NCBI RefSeq assembly: GCF_023074175.1
Contig: NZ_JADPKS010000035.1
Span: 93,719 to 157,718 of the forward strand
Source of the DNA: Bradyrhizobium sp. 139
Lineage (GTDB): Bacteria; Pseudomonadota; Alphaproteobacteria; Rhizobiales; Xanthobacteraceae
Length of the DNA stretch: 64,000 bases
Reading direction: 5' to 3'
The position numbers and the translations under genes were made by a program. Below are positions 54,056 to 63,205 of this stretch, piece after piece (position 1 is the stretch's first letter; each line of letters starts with the position of its first letter). Under the pieces are notes generated by a model. That model saw only the letters and a list, made by a program, of their open reading frames with translations. It ran no database searches and was not told the origin of the DNA.

Positions 54056-54093
54056 CGTCATCCCGGAGCGCGCTCAACGCGCATCCGGGATCT
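54056..54093. repeat. TCATTCCGGG-family hairpin
   Basis: A short palindrome (CATCCCGGAGCGCGC / GCGCATCCGGGAT) begins 13 bases after the adaptor stop and probably ends the secretion transcript. Confidence 0.6.
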
Positions 54094-54112
54094 TGAGTGG
54101 CAAGCTCGATCT

Positions 54113-54203
54113 CGTAGGGTGGGCAAAGGCGCAAAGCGCCGTGCCCACCGGGCTTCGTGCGGTGGTCAAGATGGTGGGCACGCTTCGCTTTGCCCACCCT
54201 ACG
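54113..54203. repeat. Palindromic repeat, GTAGGGTGGGCAAAG family
   Basis: A perfect 16-bp pair CGTAGGGTGGGCAAAG (54113-54128) / CTTTGCCCACCCTACG (54188-54203) has further pairing inside. This family occurs only once in the window. Confidence 0.82.
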
Positions 54204-54255
54204 CTTCCCGGTCTTTGCTATAGTTCGCTCAGCCCCAGCAACTCGGCGTCGAACA

Positions 54256-55734
54256 ATGCAAGACATCCAATCTCCACCGCGCATCGCCACCGAAGCCTTC
54301 TCCGACGCGGCCGCCGCCGTCGCACGCCTCGAAGAGATTTACGAGCACAACACCAAATTCCTGCGCGACCGGTTCGAGGCTTACGTCAACGGCGAGGCGG
54401 TCACGACGCGGGCGCGGGCCTATTACCCTTTCGTCCGCGTCACCACCGCGACGTATGCGCGGCTGGACTCGCGTCTCGCCTATGGCTTCGTCGCCCGGCC
54501 GGGCGTGCATGAAACCAGCGTGACACGGCCAGACCTGTTCCGGGCCTATCTCACGGAGCAGATCGGATTGTTAATCCAGAACCACGGCGTGCCGGTCGAA
54601 GTTGGCGAATCCAGCGAGCCGATTCCCGTTCACTTTGCCTATCGCCGCGACATCAACATCGAAGCCGCAATCACCACCAGCGAGAATTCCCCTGTGGTGC
54701 GATCGCTGCGCGACGCGTTCGACGTGCCTGATCTCGCCACCATGGACGATGCGATCGCCGACGGCACCTTCGAACTTCAGCCGGGCGCGCCCGAGCCGCT
54801 GTCCCTGTTTCGTGCCGCCCGGGTCGATTACTCGCTGCGCCGGCTCTATCACTACACCGGCACCGACCCCGAGCATTTCCAGAATTTCGTGATCTTCACC
54901 AATTACCAATTCTACGTCGACGCGTTCGCGCAGCTCTGCCAGCAGCGGCTCCAGTCCGGCGAGGCCGGCCTCGAAGCCTTCGTCGCGCCCGGCAATTTGA
55001 TCACGTGCAGCGGCGGCGCAACGAGCGGGGTGGCGCCCGCGCGCGCGCCGCAGATGCCGGCCTTCCATCTGGTCGCGCCCGACTATCGCGGCATCACTCT
55101 GATCAATATCGGCACCGGCCCCTCGAACGCGCGCAACGTCACCGACCACGTCGCGGTGTTGCGTCCGCATGCCTGGCTGATGCTCGGCCATTGCGCCGGT
55201 CTGCGCAACACGCAGCGGCTCGGCGATTACGTGCTTGCCCATGGCTATGTGCGAGAGGATCACGTGCTCGACCGCGAGTTGCCGCTCTGGGTGCCGATCC
55301 CGGCACTGGCCGAGATGCAGGTCGCACTCGAAGAGGCGGTCGAGGACGTCACGGGACTCGAAGGCTTCGAGTTGAAGCGCCTGATGCGCACCGGCACGGT
55401 CGCAAGCGTCGACAACCGCAACTGGGAGATCTCGGGGCCTGAGGTGATCCGCCGCATGTCGCAGTCGCGCGCGGTCGCGCTCGACATGGAATCGGCCGCG
55501 ATCGCCGCCAATGGCTACCGCTTCCGCGTTCCCTACGGCACGCTGCTGTGCGTCTCGGACAAGCCGCTTCATGGCGAGATCAAGCTCGCGGGAATGGCCA
55601 GTGAATTCTACCGCCGCCGCGTCGGCCAGCATCTCGAGATCGGGCTGAAGGCGCTGGAGCGGCTCAAGCAACAGGAATCGGAACGGCTGCATTCGCGAAA
55701 GCTCCGCAGTTTCGCCGAAGTCGCGTTCCAGTAA
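54256..55734 (+). CDS. amn: AMP nucleosidase
   Basis: The 492-residue protein matches AMP nucleosidase in length and layout: an N-terminal AMN-specific domain (about 1-170) and a C-terminal phosphorylase-like domain. Visible blocks are FRAARVDYSLRRLYHYTGTDPEHFQNFVIFTNYQFYVD, GITLINIGTGPSNARNVTDHVAVLRPHAWLMLGHCAG and the C-terminal region VALDMESAAIAANGYRFRVPYGTLLCVSDKPLHG. It cleaves AMP to adenine and ribose 5-phosphate in the cytosol. The start at 54256 matches the family length, and the frame further upstream runs into the repeat. Confidence 0.93.
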   Translation: MQDIQSPPRIATEAFSDAAAAVARLEEIYEHNTKFLRDRFEAYVNGEAVTTRARAYYPFVRVTTATYARLDSRLAYGFVARPGVHETSVTRPDLFRAYLTEQIGLLIQNHGVPVEVGESSEPIPVHFAYRRDINIEAAITTSENSPVVRSLRDAFDVPDLATMDDAIADGTFELQPGAPEPLSLFRAARVDYSLRRLYHYTGTDPEHFQNFVIFTNYQFYVDAFAQLCQQRLQSGEAGLEAFVAPGNLITCSGGATSGVAPARAPQMPAFHLVAPDYRGITLINIGTGPSNARNVTDHVAVLRPHAWLMLGHCAGLRNTQRLGDYVLAHGYVREDHVLDRELPLWVPIPALAEMQVALEEAVEDVTGLEGFELKRLMRTGTVASVDNRNWEISGPEVIRRMSQSRAVALDMESAAIAANGYRFRVPYGTLLCVSDKPLHGEIKLAGMASEFYRRRVGQHLEIGLKALERLKQQESERLHSRKLRSFAEVAFQ

Positions 55735-55877
55735 CGCGCTCACCTTCCGCTACTGAAGGACAGGAGAACTGTCGTACGAAGGTTGACGTCCCCGCTAGCC
55801 CCGCGTCACGGAATATCGAAGCCAACGCAGGGTTATCGCGTTGTGCGGGGCTACTTGGATTGAGACGGGAGACAGAC

Positions 55878-56480
55878 ATGATCGAGACGATGATCAGGTT
55901 CGTTACTCTGGGAACGTTTGCGGCGCTGCTGGCTTCCCCGGCGTACGCCGCGGGAGGTGGGGGCGGCGGTGGTGGTGGCGGAGGCAGCGATCCGTATGGG
56001 AGCGCCTATTCAACTCCGAGCACCGCACAACCGACCTACCCGAAGCGCTCGGGAACAAAAGCCACGCACAAGAACAAAAAACCCAACAACCAGTCCGGCG
56101 TTGGTGATCCGGCGTTCGCAGTCGGGTATCGCGCCGCCTACGACACCATCTACGAGCGTAACGACTATGCGGCCGCGATCGAGCAGTTGAAGTCGCTCGG
56201 CCATGACGATCCGAACGTCGCTAACCTCATCGGCTACTCCTATCGCAAGCTCGGCGACTACGAGCAATCGCAGCTCTGGTACGAGCGTGCGCTGAAGGCC
56301 GATCCAAACCACGTGCTGACCTGGCAGTATTATGGACTGTGGCAGCTCGAACGAGGCAACCGTGAGCAGGCGCTCTATCATCTGAACCGGATTGCCGCCA
56401 TCTGCGGGACGGATTGCGAGGAATACAAATCGCTGGCCGCTGCGCTGGAGAAGCCGACCGGCACTGCGCTCGTGTACTGA
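55878..56480 (+). CDS. Exported TPR protein with poly-Gly stretch
   Basis: The 200-residue protein has a signal peptide (ending SPAYAA, about residue 25), then an 11-Gly run encoded by a G-rich tract near 55958-55989 and a low-complexity linker. TPR-like repeats from about residue 80 follow (YAAAIEQLKSLGHDDPNVANLIGYSYRKLGDYEQSQLWYERALKADPNHVLTWQYYGLWQLERGN). Two Cys near the end (ICGTDCEEY) may form a disulfide. It is probably a periplasmic scaffold protein. GGGAGA precedes the ATG at 55878. Confidence 0.75.
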   Translation: MIETMIRFVTLGTFAALLASPAYAAGGGGGGGGGGGSDPYGSAYSTPSTAQPTYPKRSGTKATHKNKKPNNQSGVGDPAFAVGYRAAYDTIYERNDYAAAIEQLKSLGHDDPNVANLIGYSYRKLGDYEQSQLWYERALKADPNHVLTWQYYGLWQLERGNREQALYHLNRIAAICGTDCEEYKSLAAALEKPTGTALVY

Positions 56481-56584
56481 CGGCGCACGGTGGGTTAGGC
56501 GCGAAGCGCAACTCGCCGACGCATGGTGACAAGGCGTCAGATTTTCAGCATTGTCCCATTCGGGGGTGCGAACGGGACAATTGG

Positions 56585-56860
56585 ATGCCGCTGACGCGCG
56601 ACAGGATCATCGGCCATGACCTCGAACGGCTGGCCTTTCGCTTCACGATGATGAATGACGGCGACATCGTGCATTGCCAGATCAGCGATGCCGCGATGGA
56701 CGAGCTTGCTGGCATGCAGGGCACCGAAAGCAGCGCGCGACAGGCACAGTTCGTGTCCCTGCGCGAAACCATCGAGCGAATCGCCTCAGACCTCTATGAC
56801 CAGGCGCCGCGGGTCCAGGGCTATGTGGTGCGGATTTTCATGAGGCATCTGGAGCGGTGA
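56585..56860 (+). CDS. DUF1488 family protein
   Basis: The 91-residue small cytoplasmic protein has the DUF1488 layout: beta-rich N-terminal half (LAFRFTMMNDGDIVHCQISDAAMDELAG) and a helical C-terminal half (VSLRETIERIASDLYDQ). Function is unknown. The start was set at the ATG of MPLTRDRIIG, since the upstream frame has no coding character. Confidence 0.7.
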   Translation: MPLTRDRIIGHDLERLAFRFTMMNDGDIVHCQISDAAMDELAGMQGTESSARQAQFVSLRETIERIASDLYDQAPRVQGYVVRIFMRHLER

Positions 56861-56892
56861 CGTCGATCATCGCCGCGAGCACAAATCTCTCA

Positions 56893-57023
56893 CCGTCACC
56901 CTGAGGTGGCCGCTTCTTCAGCGGCCCTCGAAGGGCGACGGCCCGGCTGCATCTCGGCCGTTCATCCTTCGAGGCTCCCCACGTGGCGCGTTGCGCCCCG
57001 TGACTCGCACCTCAGCATGACGG
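56893..57023. repeat. Palindromic repeat, CCTGAGG / TTCGAGG family
   Basis: Arms CCGTCACCCTGAGGTG (56893-56908) and CACCTCAGCATGACGG (57008-57023) pair with few mismatches and enclose further stems (CATCCTTCGAGG, CCCTCGAAGG). It is related to the inner element at 10899-11000. It lies between convergent genes. Confidence 0.78.
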
Positions 57024-57058
57024 TACAAAAAGCGTGACGGTTGCCGGCGTCGGAAATC

Positions 57059-57541
57059 TCACCCCTCCAGCCTCTTCAGCAACAATCTCAGCGCCGTCGC
57101 CGCGAACGTCTGCATGTTGGCGAACCGGTCGCCGCTCGCCGTCTCCAGCGTGATCACCTCCGCCGCAGATCCCGCCACGGCCATGCAGCTGTGGCCGGCG
57201 GCGTCGCCGTAGCGGTTGCCGGTGGGGCCGGCTGCGCCGGTTTCGGACAGGCCCCAGTCGGAGCCGAAGCGGCTGCGCATCTGTTCGGCGAGGAGTCTCG
57301 CATAGGGCTCCGAGGAGGAGCGAAAGCCCTTCATTCCGTCGTCCGAAATATCCATCAGCACACGCCTGGCGTCGCGGGTGTAGACCACGGCGCCGCCGAG
57401 GAAGTAGGCGGAGGCGCCGGGCACCGCGAGCAGGCTGGCCGAGATCAGGCCGCCGGTCGAGGATTCAGCCACAGCGATCGTCTGGTTGCGCGCGATCAGT
57501 CGGGCCGCGACCTGTTCCGCAATGCCGATGAGCTCTTTCAT
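57059..57541 (-). CDS. CinA C-terminal-domain (PncC-type) nicotinamide-nucleotide amidase
   Basis: The 160-residue protein has the CinA-C fold motifs AVAESSTGGLISASLLAVPGASAYFLGGAVVYT and LSETGAAGPTGNRYGDAAGHS. Enzymes of this family deamidate nicotinamide mononucleotide to nicotinate mononucleotide in NAD recycling. The active Ser lies in the AESSTGG loop. The ATG at 57541 has AGAAGG about nine bases upstream. Activity should be considered likely but not certain, because some homologues diverge around the second motif. Confidence 0.8.
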   Translation of the reverse strand: MKELIGIAEQVAARLIARNQTIAVAESSTGGLISASLLAVPGASAYFLGGAVVYTRDARRVLMDISDDGMKGFRSSSEPYARLLAEQMRSRFGSDWGLSETGAAGPTGNRYGDAAGHSCMAVAGSAAEVITLETASGDRFANMQTFAATALRLLLKRLEG

Positions 57542-57711
57542 CCCTTTAAACCTTCTCATTCCTCGCAACGGAGCTGTGCCTTCTTAGCATATGCTAGCCG
57601 TCTTGGCCGAGTTGCGGGCGACGGGCAGGCCTGCTTGAATGGCGGACCGCAAGCGGAGCGGCCAAGCGCCGTCCGTAAGAAGACGTGATGAGGAAACGTG
57701 AAGGAGACGTC

Positions 57712-58770
57712 ATGGCGTTCCTGATCGCCGGCGGGGTGGATTGCGACGTGCATCCGGCCGTGCCGCATCTGACCAGTCTGCTGCCGTACCTGAACGACTA
57801 TTGGCGCGATCAGGTGACGACGCGCGGCATGGTCGATCTCATCTCGCAATCCTATCCGCAGAACTCGCCGATCGTGGCGCGTCCCGATTGGCGACCCGAA
57901 ACCGGCAAGCCCGGCGAAAGCCTGGGGGACATGCAGCGCCATCTGCTCGATCCCTTCCAGCTCACGCACGCCATCTGCAATCCACTCTACGGCGTGCAGA
58001 TGGTGTTTTCGGAAGATCTGCAGGCCGCGTTCTGCCGCGCGCTGAACGAGTGGCTCGTGAAGGAATGGCTCGATCGCGATCAGCGGCTGCGCGGCTCGAT
58101 CGTGATCCCGACGCAAAGCGTTGAAAAGGCCGTCGCCGAGATCGAGCGCTGCGCACAGGATCGACGCTTCGTGCAGGTGCTGATGCTGGTGATGGGCGAC
58201 ACGCCGCTCGGCAAGCGCGCGTGGTGGCCCATCTATGAGATGGCGGAACGGCTCGACCTGCCGGTCGGGATTCATGCCGGTTCTGCCTATCACAATCCGC
58301 CGACTGCGGTGGGGTGGGGTTCCTACCACATCGAGGATTATGTCGGTCAGGCCCAGGCGTTCCAGACCCAGCTCACCAGCCTGATCGTCGAGGGCGTGTT
58401 CGCCAAATATCCGCGCCTGAGAATGGTGATGCTGGAATCCGGCGTCTCCTGGATCTCCCCCTTTCTCTGGCGTCTGCACAAGTTCTGGCGCGGGGTGCGG
58501 ATGGAAACGCCCTGGGTCGATCGCGCGCCGCTGGACATTGTGCGCAGCAACATCCGTTTCTCGTTACAGCCATTTGATGCGCCCCCGGAACCTGAGACAT
58601 TAATTCGCCTGTTTGATCATATGCAGTCGGACGAATTGGTCCTATTCTCCACGGACTATCCGCACTGGCAGTTCGACGGCCAGGACGCGCTGCCCGAAGG
58701 TCTCACCCCCGATCTCGTGCGCAAGATCATGATCGATAATCCGCATGCAACCTATCCCCGCCTGACTTAG
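57712..58770 (+). CDS. Amidohydrolase-2 family metal-dependent hydrolase, paralogue 1
   Basis: The 352-residue TIM-barrel protein of PF04909 begins with VDCDVHPAVPH where typical members have DxHxH. Other conserved points are PVGIHAGSAY (His), RMVMLESGVSWI (Glu) and VLFSTDYPHWQFD (active-site Asp and His). It has good similarity to the next protein, and the two may work together. AAGGAG lies five bases before the ATG at 57712. The substrate is unknown, probably an organic acid or ring compound to be hydrolysed or decarboxylated. Confidence 0.82.
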   Translation: MAFLIAGGVDCDVHPAVPHLTSLLPYLNDYWRDQVTTRGMVDLISQSYPQNSPIVARPDWRPETGKPGESLGDMQRHLLDPFQLTHAICNPLYGVQMVFSEDLQAAFCRALNEWLVKEWLDRDQRLRGSIVIPTQSVEKAVAEIERCAQDRRFVQVLMLVMGDTPLGKRAWWPIYEMAERLDLPVGIHAGSAYHNPPTAVGWGSYHIEDYVGQAQAFQTQLTSLIVEGVFAKYPRLRMVMLESGVSWISPFLWRLHKFWRGVRMETPWVDRAPLDIVRSNIRFSLQPFDAPPEPETLIRLFDHMQSDELVLFSTDYPHWQFDGQDALPEGLTPDLVRKIMIDNPHATYPRLT

Positions 58771-58794
58771 CCCGCTGCCAAAGGAGGCAAGGCG

Positions 58795-59904
58795 ATGAAT
58801 CTTCACTTCCGCGAGAGCACCGAAGCCGCTTCCCCCCTGACCGCCAAAACCGCGATCGTGGACTGCGACATCCATCCGGCACGCGCCACCCCCACCGAGC
58901 TCTATCCCTATCTGGCCAAGCGCTGGCAGCATCATCTCGAAATCTACGGCGTGCATGCCTATCAGGGCATGATGGAAGGGCCGCCCTATCCGAAGGCCCA
59001 GCCCAACGCCTCGCGCCGCGACGCCTATCCGCCGGAAGGCGGGCCGCAGGGCTCTTCGCTCGCTTTCATGCAGAAGCAGCTGCTCGATCCCAACAACGTG
59101 CAACTCGGCGTGCTCAATCCGCTCAACACCGGGCAAGGCATCCGCAATCACGAGCTCTCGGCGGCGCTGTGCTCGGCGATCAACGATTGGCAGATCGACA
59201 AATGGACCTCCAAGGACAAGCGGCTCAAGGCCTCGATCGTCGTCGGCAATGAGGACGGCTTGTCGGCCGCCGCGGAAATCCGCGAGCGCGCCGGCGACAA
59301 GAATTTCGTTCAGGTGCTCCTGCTCAGCCGTAACGTCGAGCCGCTCGGCCAACGCCGTTACTGGCCGATCTATCAGGCTGCGGAAGAAGCCGGTCTGCCG
59401 GTCGGCGTCCACGCCTTCGGCTTCGGCGGCAACCCGATCACGCCGTCGGGCTGGCCTTCCTATTACATCGAGGAGATGGTCGGCCATTCGCAGTGCCAGC
59501 AGTCGGCGCTTGCGAGTATCGTGTTAGAGGGTGTGTTCGAGCGTTTCCCGAAATTGAAGATGGTGATGATCGAGGCCGGCTTCGGCTGGGCCCCGTCGCT
59601 CGCCTGGCGGCTCGACAAGGTCTGGCAGCGGCTGCGCAGCGAAGTGCCGCATGTGAAGCGGCCCCCCTCGGAATATATCCGCGAGCAGGTGTGGTGGACC
59701 ACGCAGCCGATGGAGGATCCGGAGCGGCGCGAGGACCTGTTCGACGTCATCAAATGGATCGGTTGGGACCGTCTGCTGTTCGCGACCGACTATCCGCATT
59801 GGGACTATGACGAGCCGTCGCGCGTGCTGCCGGCGGGCGTGAGCGAGGCCAATCGCGAGGCGTTCTATCTCGGCAATGCTCGGAAGCTGTACGGCATTTC
59901 CTGA
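58795..59904 (+). CDS. Amidohydrolase-2 family metal-dependent hydrolase, paralogue 2
   Basis: The 369-residue protein is paralogous to the previous one: VDCDIHPARATPTELYPYL, PVGVHAFGFG, KMVMIEAGFGWAPSLAWRL and LLFATDYPHWDYDEPSRVLP. It lies 24 bases downstream with a perfect AAAGGAGG site, and its stop overlaps the Rieske start (TGATG). The tight unit of two paralogous hydrolases plus a ferredoxin-like protein suggests a heteromeric enzyme or one catabolic route. Confidence 0.82.
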   Translation: MNLHFRESTEAASPLTAKTAIVDCDIHPARATPTELYPYLAKRWQHHLEIYGVHAYQGMMEGPPYPKAQPNASRRDAYPPEGGPQGSSLAFMQKQLLDPNNVQLGVLNPLNTGQGIRNHELSAALCSAINDWQIDKWTSKDKRLKASIVVGNEDGLSAAAEIRERAGDKNFVQVLLLSRNVEPLGQRRYWPIYQAAEEAGLPVGVHAFGFGGNPITPSGWPSYYIEEMVGHSQCQQSALASIVLEGVFERFPKLKMVMIEAGFGWAPSLAWRLDKVWQRLRSEVPHVKRPPSEYIREQVWWTTQPMEDPERREDLFDVIKWIGWDRLLFATDYPHWDYDEPSRVLPAGVSEANREAFYLGNARKLYGIS

Positions 59905-60317
59905 TGGCAAGACATGTCATTGCACCGGTGGATGAGCTTCCGCCGGGCACGCGAAAATTTCTCGAAATCGACGGACGGCCGATCGCGGTCTTCAACATCA
60001 AGGGCGAGTATTTCGGCCTGATGAACCGCTGCCCGCATCAGGGCGCGGCGCTGTGCGAGGGCCCGCTGATCGGGCTGGCGCAATCAAGCAGTCCCGGCGA
60101 GATCGAGTACACCAGGCTCGGCGAGATCATCCGCTGCCCCTGGCACGGCTGGGAGTTCGACATCCGCACCGGCCAGTCCTATTGCGACCCCCGCCGCTTC
60201 CGCGTGAAGGCCTATGCGGCGCATGTCGAGCCGGGTGCGAGCGTGGTGAAGGGGCCGTATGTCGCCGAGACGATCCCGGTGAAGGTCGAGAGCGATTACG
60301 TGGTCGTCGAACTGTAG
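59904..60317 (+). CDS. Small Rieske [2Fe-2S] protein
   Basis: The 137-residue protein is a single Rieske domain with both ligand pairs: Cys43 and His45 in NRCPHQGAALCEG, and Cys78 and His81 in RCPWHGWEFD. There is no signal peptide or oxygenase catalytic domain, so it is an electron-transfer or iron-sulfur partner. It is translated in the same unit as the two amidohydrolases (TGATG overlap). No oxygenase large subunit or reductase gene is near. Confidence 0.88.
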   Translation: MARHVIAPVDELPPGTRKFLEIDGRPIAVFNIKGEYFGLMNRCPHQGAALCEGPLIGLAQSSSPGEIEYTRLGEIIRCPWHGWEFDIRTGQSYCDPRRFRVKAYAAHVEPGASVVKGPYVAETIPVKVESDYVVVEL

Positions 60318-60324
60318 CCCTCAC

Positions 60325-60448
60325 TGTCATTCCGGGGCAGCCTGCAGGGCTGAACTCTGATGCGCAATTGCGCATCAGAGAATCCATCGTGCCACAGGAA
60401 TGCTAGGAGAAATGGATTCCGGGTTCGCGCTATGCGCGTCCCGGAATG
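60325..60448. repeat. Palindromic repeat, TCATTCCGGG family, with a 26-bp perfect palindrome
   Basis: Outer arms TGTCATTCCGGGG and GTCCCGGAATGAC enclose an uninterrupted 26-base palindrome at 60355-60380 (centre GCAATTGC). It lies between the convergent Rieske and MFS genes. Confidence 0.85.
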
Positions 60449-60452
60449 ACCA

Positions 60453-61778
60453 TCAATGTCCCGCGACTGGCTCCGCCACCGCATCATACGTCGTCACCGC
60501 CTTGCCCCCGCTGCGATAGACGACGGACGCCGCGATGATACCGAGGATGGCCGCGAGCATCAGCCAGTAGCCGGGCGAGGCCTTGTCGCCGGTGTGCTCG
60601 ATCAGCAATGTCGAGGCGAACGGCGTGAAGGTGCCGAACAGGGCGGCCGCGAGTGCGAAGGCCAGCGAGAAGCAGGTGGTGCGCACATGCGCCGGCACGA
60701 TCTCGACGAGCGCACCGAGCATGGTGCCGCTGTAGACGCCGAAATAGAACGAGAGCATCATCTCGACCGCAAGCAGCTTGCCGAAGGTCGGTGCCGCCAC
60801 CAGCCAGTGCAGCGCCGGATAGGCGGTCACCAGCGCGAGGCACGCGATGGTGAGCAGCACCGGCTTGCGCCCGATGCGGTCGGACACCGCGCCGCCGACC
60901 GGATTCCAGAAGAAGTTGGTCACGGCGACGAGCAGCGTCACCAGCAGCGCATCCTGCGATGAGAGCTTCAGCACGGTCTTGCCGAAAGTTGGCGTGTAGA
61001 CGGTGACGAAGTAAAACGTCGTCGTGGTCAGGATCGCGATCATCATGCCGAGCAGGACGATACGCCAGTTGGCGAGCGCGGAGGCGAACACTTCGCTGGC
61101 GGTCGGATGCTTCTTCATCGCGAGGAAGGCCGGGGTCTCTTCGAGCGTCCGCCGCAGCATGAAGATCAGAGGAATGATCAGGCAGCCGACAAAGAAGGGA
61201 ATGCGCCAGCCCCAGGCGGCAACGGTGTCGGCCGGCATGACCTCGGACAGGATGAAGCCGAGGATCGAGGCCACGAAGATCGCGACCTGCTGGCTCGACG
61301 ACTGGAACGAAGTGTAGAAGCCGCGATTGCCGGGCGTCGAGATTTCCGCAAGATACACCGAGACGCCGCCGAGCTCGACGCCGGCGGAGAATCCTTGCAG
61401 CAGCCGGCCGAGCAGCACGATGATCGGCGCTGCGATGCCGATGGTCGCATGGGTCGGGCAGAACGCGATCACGACAGTGCCGATGGCCATGATCGCCAGC
61501 GTCACGATCAGGCCCTTGCGGCGACCGATGCGGTCGATATACGCGCCGAGCACGATCGCGCCGACGGGGCGCATCAAGGCGCCGAGCCAGAACACGCCGA
61601 AGGTGTTGAGCAGCGACGCGGTCTCGTCGGAGGAGGGAAAGAACGCCTTGCCGATGGCGGCGGCATAGAAGCCGAACAGGAAGAAATCGAACTGCTCGAG
61701 AAAATTGCCGGATGTGGCGCGCAGGATCGCGCCGATACGCGACTTGATCTCGGGCGGATTGGTTGCTGGTCCAGCCAT
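60453..61778 (-). CDS. MFS transporter, metabolite:H+ symporter (citrate/tricarballylate type)
   Basis: The 441-residue 12-helix transporter of the MHS subgroup has the markers [47 protein letters not shown] (the DRxGRRxx loop) and [21 protein letters not shown]. Close relatives carry citrate or tricarballylate. The ATG has AGGGGAG about seven bases upstream. It is next to a divergently placed small gene set but shares no operon; the nearby hydrolases lie on the other strand, converging on it. Confidence 0.88.
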   Translation of the reverse strand: MAGPATNPPEIKSRIGAILRATSGNFLEQFDFFLFGFYAAAIGKAFFPSSDETASLLNTFGVFWLGALMRPVGAIVLGAYIDRIGRRKGLIVTLAIMAIGTVVIAFCPTHATIGIAAPIIVLLGRLLQGFSAGVELGGVSVYLAEISTPGNRGFYTSFQSSSQQVAIFVASILGFILSEVMPADTVAAWGWRIPFFVGCLIIPLIFMLRRTLEETPAFLAMKKHPTASEVFASALANWRIVLLGMMIAILTTTTFYFVTVYTPTFGKTVLKLSSQDALLVTLLVAVTNFFWNPVGGAVSDRIGRKPVLLTIACLALVTAYPALHWLVAAPTFGKLLAVEMMLSFYFGVYSGTMLGALVEIVPAHVRTTCFSLAFALAAALFGTFTPFASTLLIEHTGDKASPGYWLMLAAILGIIAASVVYRSGGKAVTTYDAVAEPVAGH

Positions 61779-61921
61779 GACGTGACTCCCCTGGAAGGCG
61801 TGGCCGGACCGGAACTCATTTCACGGCAAGGCGACAGATTGATGCTGCGACAATCTGTCATACCCCTTCTCGCGCGGGGCGTGGCGAGTCAACCGATTTT
61901 GCCGCGGAAGCTGATGATTTT

Positions 61922-62821
61922 TCAGACTTTATTTTGCGCTGCAGCGACCACCCATTGGCGGAACGCGGCCAGCTTTGGCGCTTCGCGCCGGCCCTCCGGT
62001 GCGACCACGTAAAAGCCGGCGTCAGCCGGCAGCGCGATTTTGAAGGGGACCACGAGACGCCCCTTGGCGATATCGTCCTGGACGTAGGAGGTCCGTCCCA
62101 TCGCCACGCCGATGCCGTCGATCGCGGCCTGGATGGTCATGAAGATCATGTCGAACGTGATGCCGGGCTGCCTCGCGATGTCGACCGGCAGGCCCGCCGC
62201 CGTCAGCCACAGCCGCCAATCGTCGCTGTTGGCATTCGACGTGTGCAGCAGCGGATGGTCTCGCAGATCCTCGGGCCGGCGCAGCGGCTTGTCACCACGC
62301 AGCAGTGACGGGCTGCACACCGGAAACAGCTCGTCCGCCATCAGCCAGTCGGCGCGCAGGCCCGGCCACTGGCCGCGGCCGTAGCGGATTGCAGCATCGA
62401 CATTGTCGCGCTGGAAATCGACCAGGCTGGTCGAAGTGGTGATGCGGACGTCGATCCCGGGATGCTGCTCCTGGAAATCGGTCAACCGCGGCAGCAGCCA
62501 TTTCGCGGCGAGCGAGGCCAGCGTCGAGACGGTCAGCACCTTGTCGTCGTCCTTGCGCCGTAGCCGGTCGGTGGCGAGGCGGAGATCGTTGAAGGCGGCG
62601 CGGACGCCCGGCAGGTAGTCGCGGGCCTCCGGCGTCAGTGCCAGCGCACGGTTCTGACGGACGAACAGGCGGATACCGAGCTCCTCCTCGAGCCGCCGGA
62701 TCTGATGGCTGATCGCAGTCTGGGTCACGTTCAGCTCAGAAGCTGCCAGCGTGAAGCTGAGATGGCGCGCGGCAGCCTCAAAGGCCCGCAATCCGTTCAG
62801 GGAGGGCAATCTGGCAGTCAT
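61922..62821 (-). CDS. LysR family transcriptional regulator (GcvA-like)
   Basis: The 299-residue regulator has an N-terminal winged helix (about 1-65, LPSLNGLRAFEAAARHLSFTLAASELNVTQTAISHQIRRLEEELGIRLF) typical of the GcvA branch and a substrate-binding domain (about 90-295). It may control the MFS gene downstream (144 bases, same strand) or the divergent DUF1127 gene. No operator was assigned. Confidence 0.92.
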   Translation of the reverse strand: MTARLPSLNGLRAFEAAARHLSFTLAASELNVTQTAISHQIRRLEEELGIRLFVRQNRALALTPEARDYLPGVRAAFNDLRLATDRLRRKDDDKVLTVSTLASLAAKWLLPRLTDFQEQHPGIDVRITTSTSLVDFQRDNVDAAIRYGRGQWPGLRADWLMADELFPVCSPSLLRGDKPLRRPEDLRDHPLLHTSNANSDDWRLWLTAAGLPVDIARQPGITFDMIFMTIQAAIDGIGVAMGRTSYVQDDIAKGRLVVPFKIALPADAGFYVVAPEGRREAPKLAAFRQWVVAAAQNKV

Positions 62822-62931
62822 CTGGCAGCAGGATACATGATCTTATTTCATGCGAGATGGTACAAATTGTCGTTTGTCGCAGCGCCGGAGGCGACAGATA
62901 TTAGCGGCGAAGCTAGCTCAAGGAGCTAAAA

Positions 62932-63135
62932 ATGTCTACTTTGACTCAGAATTCGATGACAAATCATCATGCGGCAGGTCTGATCCACCAGATCGGCGAG
63001 ACGCTCCATGTCTGGCATGAGCGTTACCGGACCCGGCGTGAGCTGACCCAGTGGACCGCCCGCGATCTCCACGACGTCGGCCTGTCCTGGACCGACATCG
63101 CCTATGAGGCCGACAAACCCTTCTGGCGGGCCTGA
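62932..63135 (+). CDS. DUF1127 family small protein
   Basis: The 67-residue protein has the DUF1127 core RYRTRRELTQWTARDLHDVGLSWTDIAYEADKPFW, rich in Arg, with the L-x-D-[IV]-G-L-S pattern. Small proteins of this family in alphaproteobacteria bind RNA or act in phosphate, stress or RNA metabolism, but this one is unassigned. AAGGAG precedes the ATG, and a strong terminator follows within 12 bases of the stop. Confidence 0.85.
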   Translation: MSTLTQNSMTNHHAAGLIHQIGETLHVWHERYRTRRELTQWTARDLHDVGLSWTDIAYEADKPFWRA

Positions 63136-63146
63136 TGGGCCGCCAG

Positions 63147-63190
63147 GCCGGCGCCGCCTGATCACAGGGGCGCCGGCGGTTTCCTTTTCC
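63147..63190 (+). terminator. Rho-independent terminator of the DUF1127 gene
   Basis: A 9-bp stem GCCGGCGCC (63147-63155) / GGCGCCGGC (63169-63177) is followed by GGTTTCCTTTTCCC. It is the clearest stem-plus-T signal in the window. Confidence 0.85.
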
Positions 63191-63205
63191 CGTGGGGCAT
63201 GTGTC

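Noticed and set aside
54056..54203. Repeat region as a small RNA gene
   Set aside because: The strong symmetry is explained by two palindromic repeat families. No promoter or separate terminator is visible.
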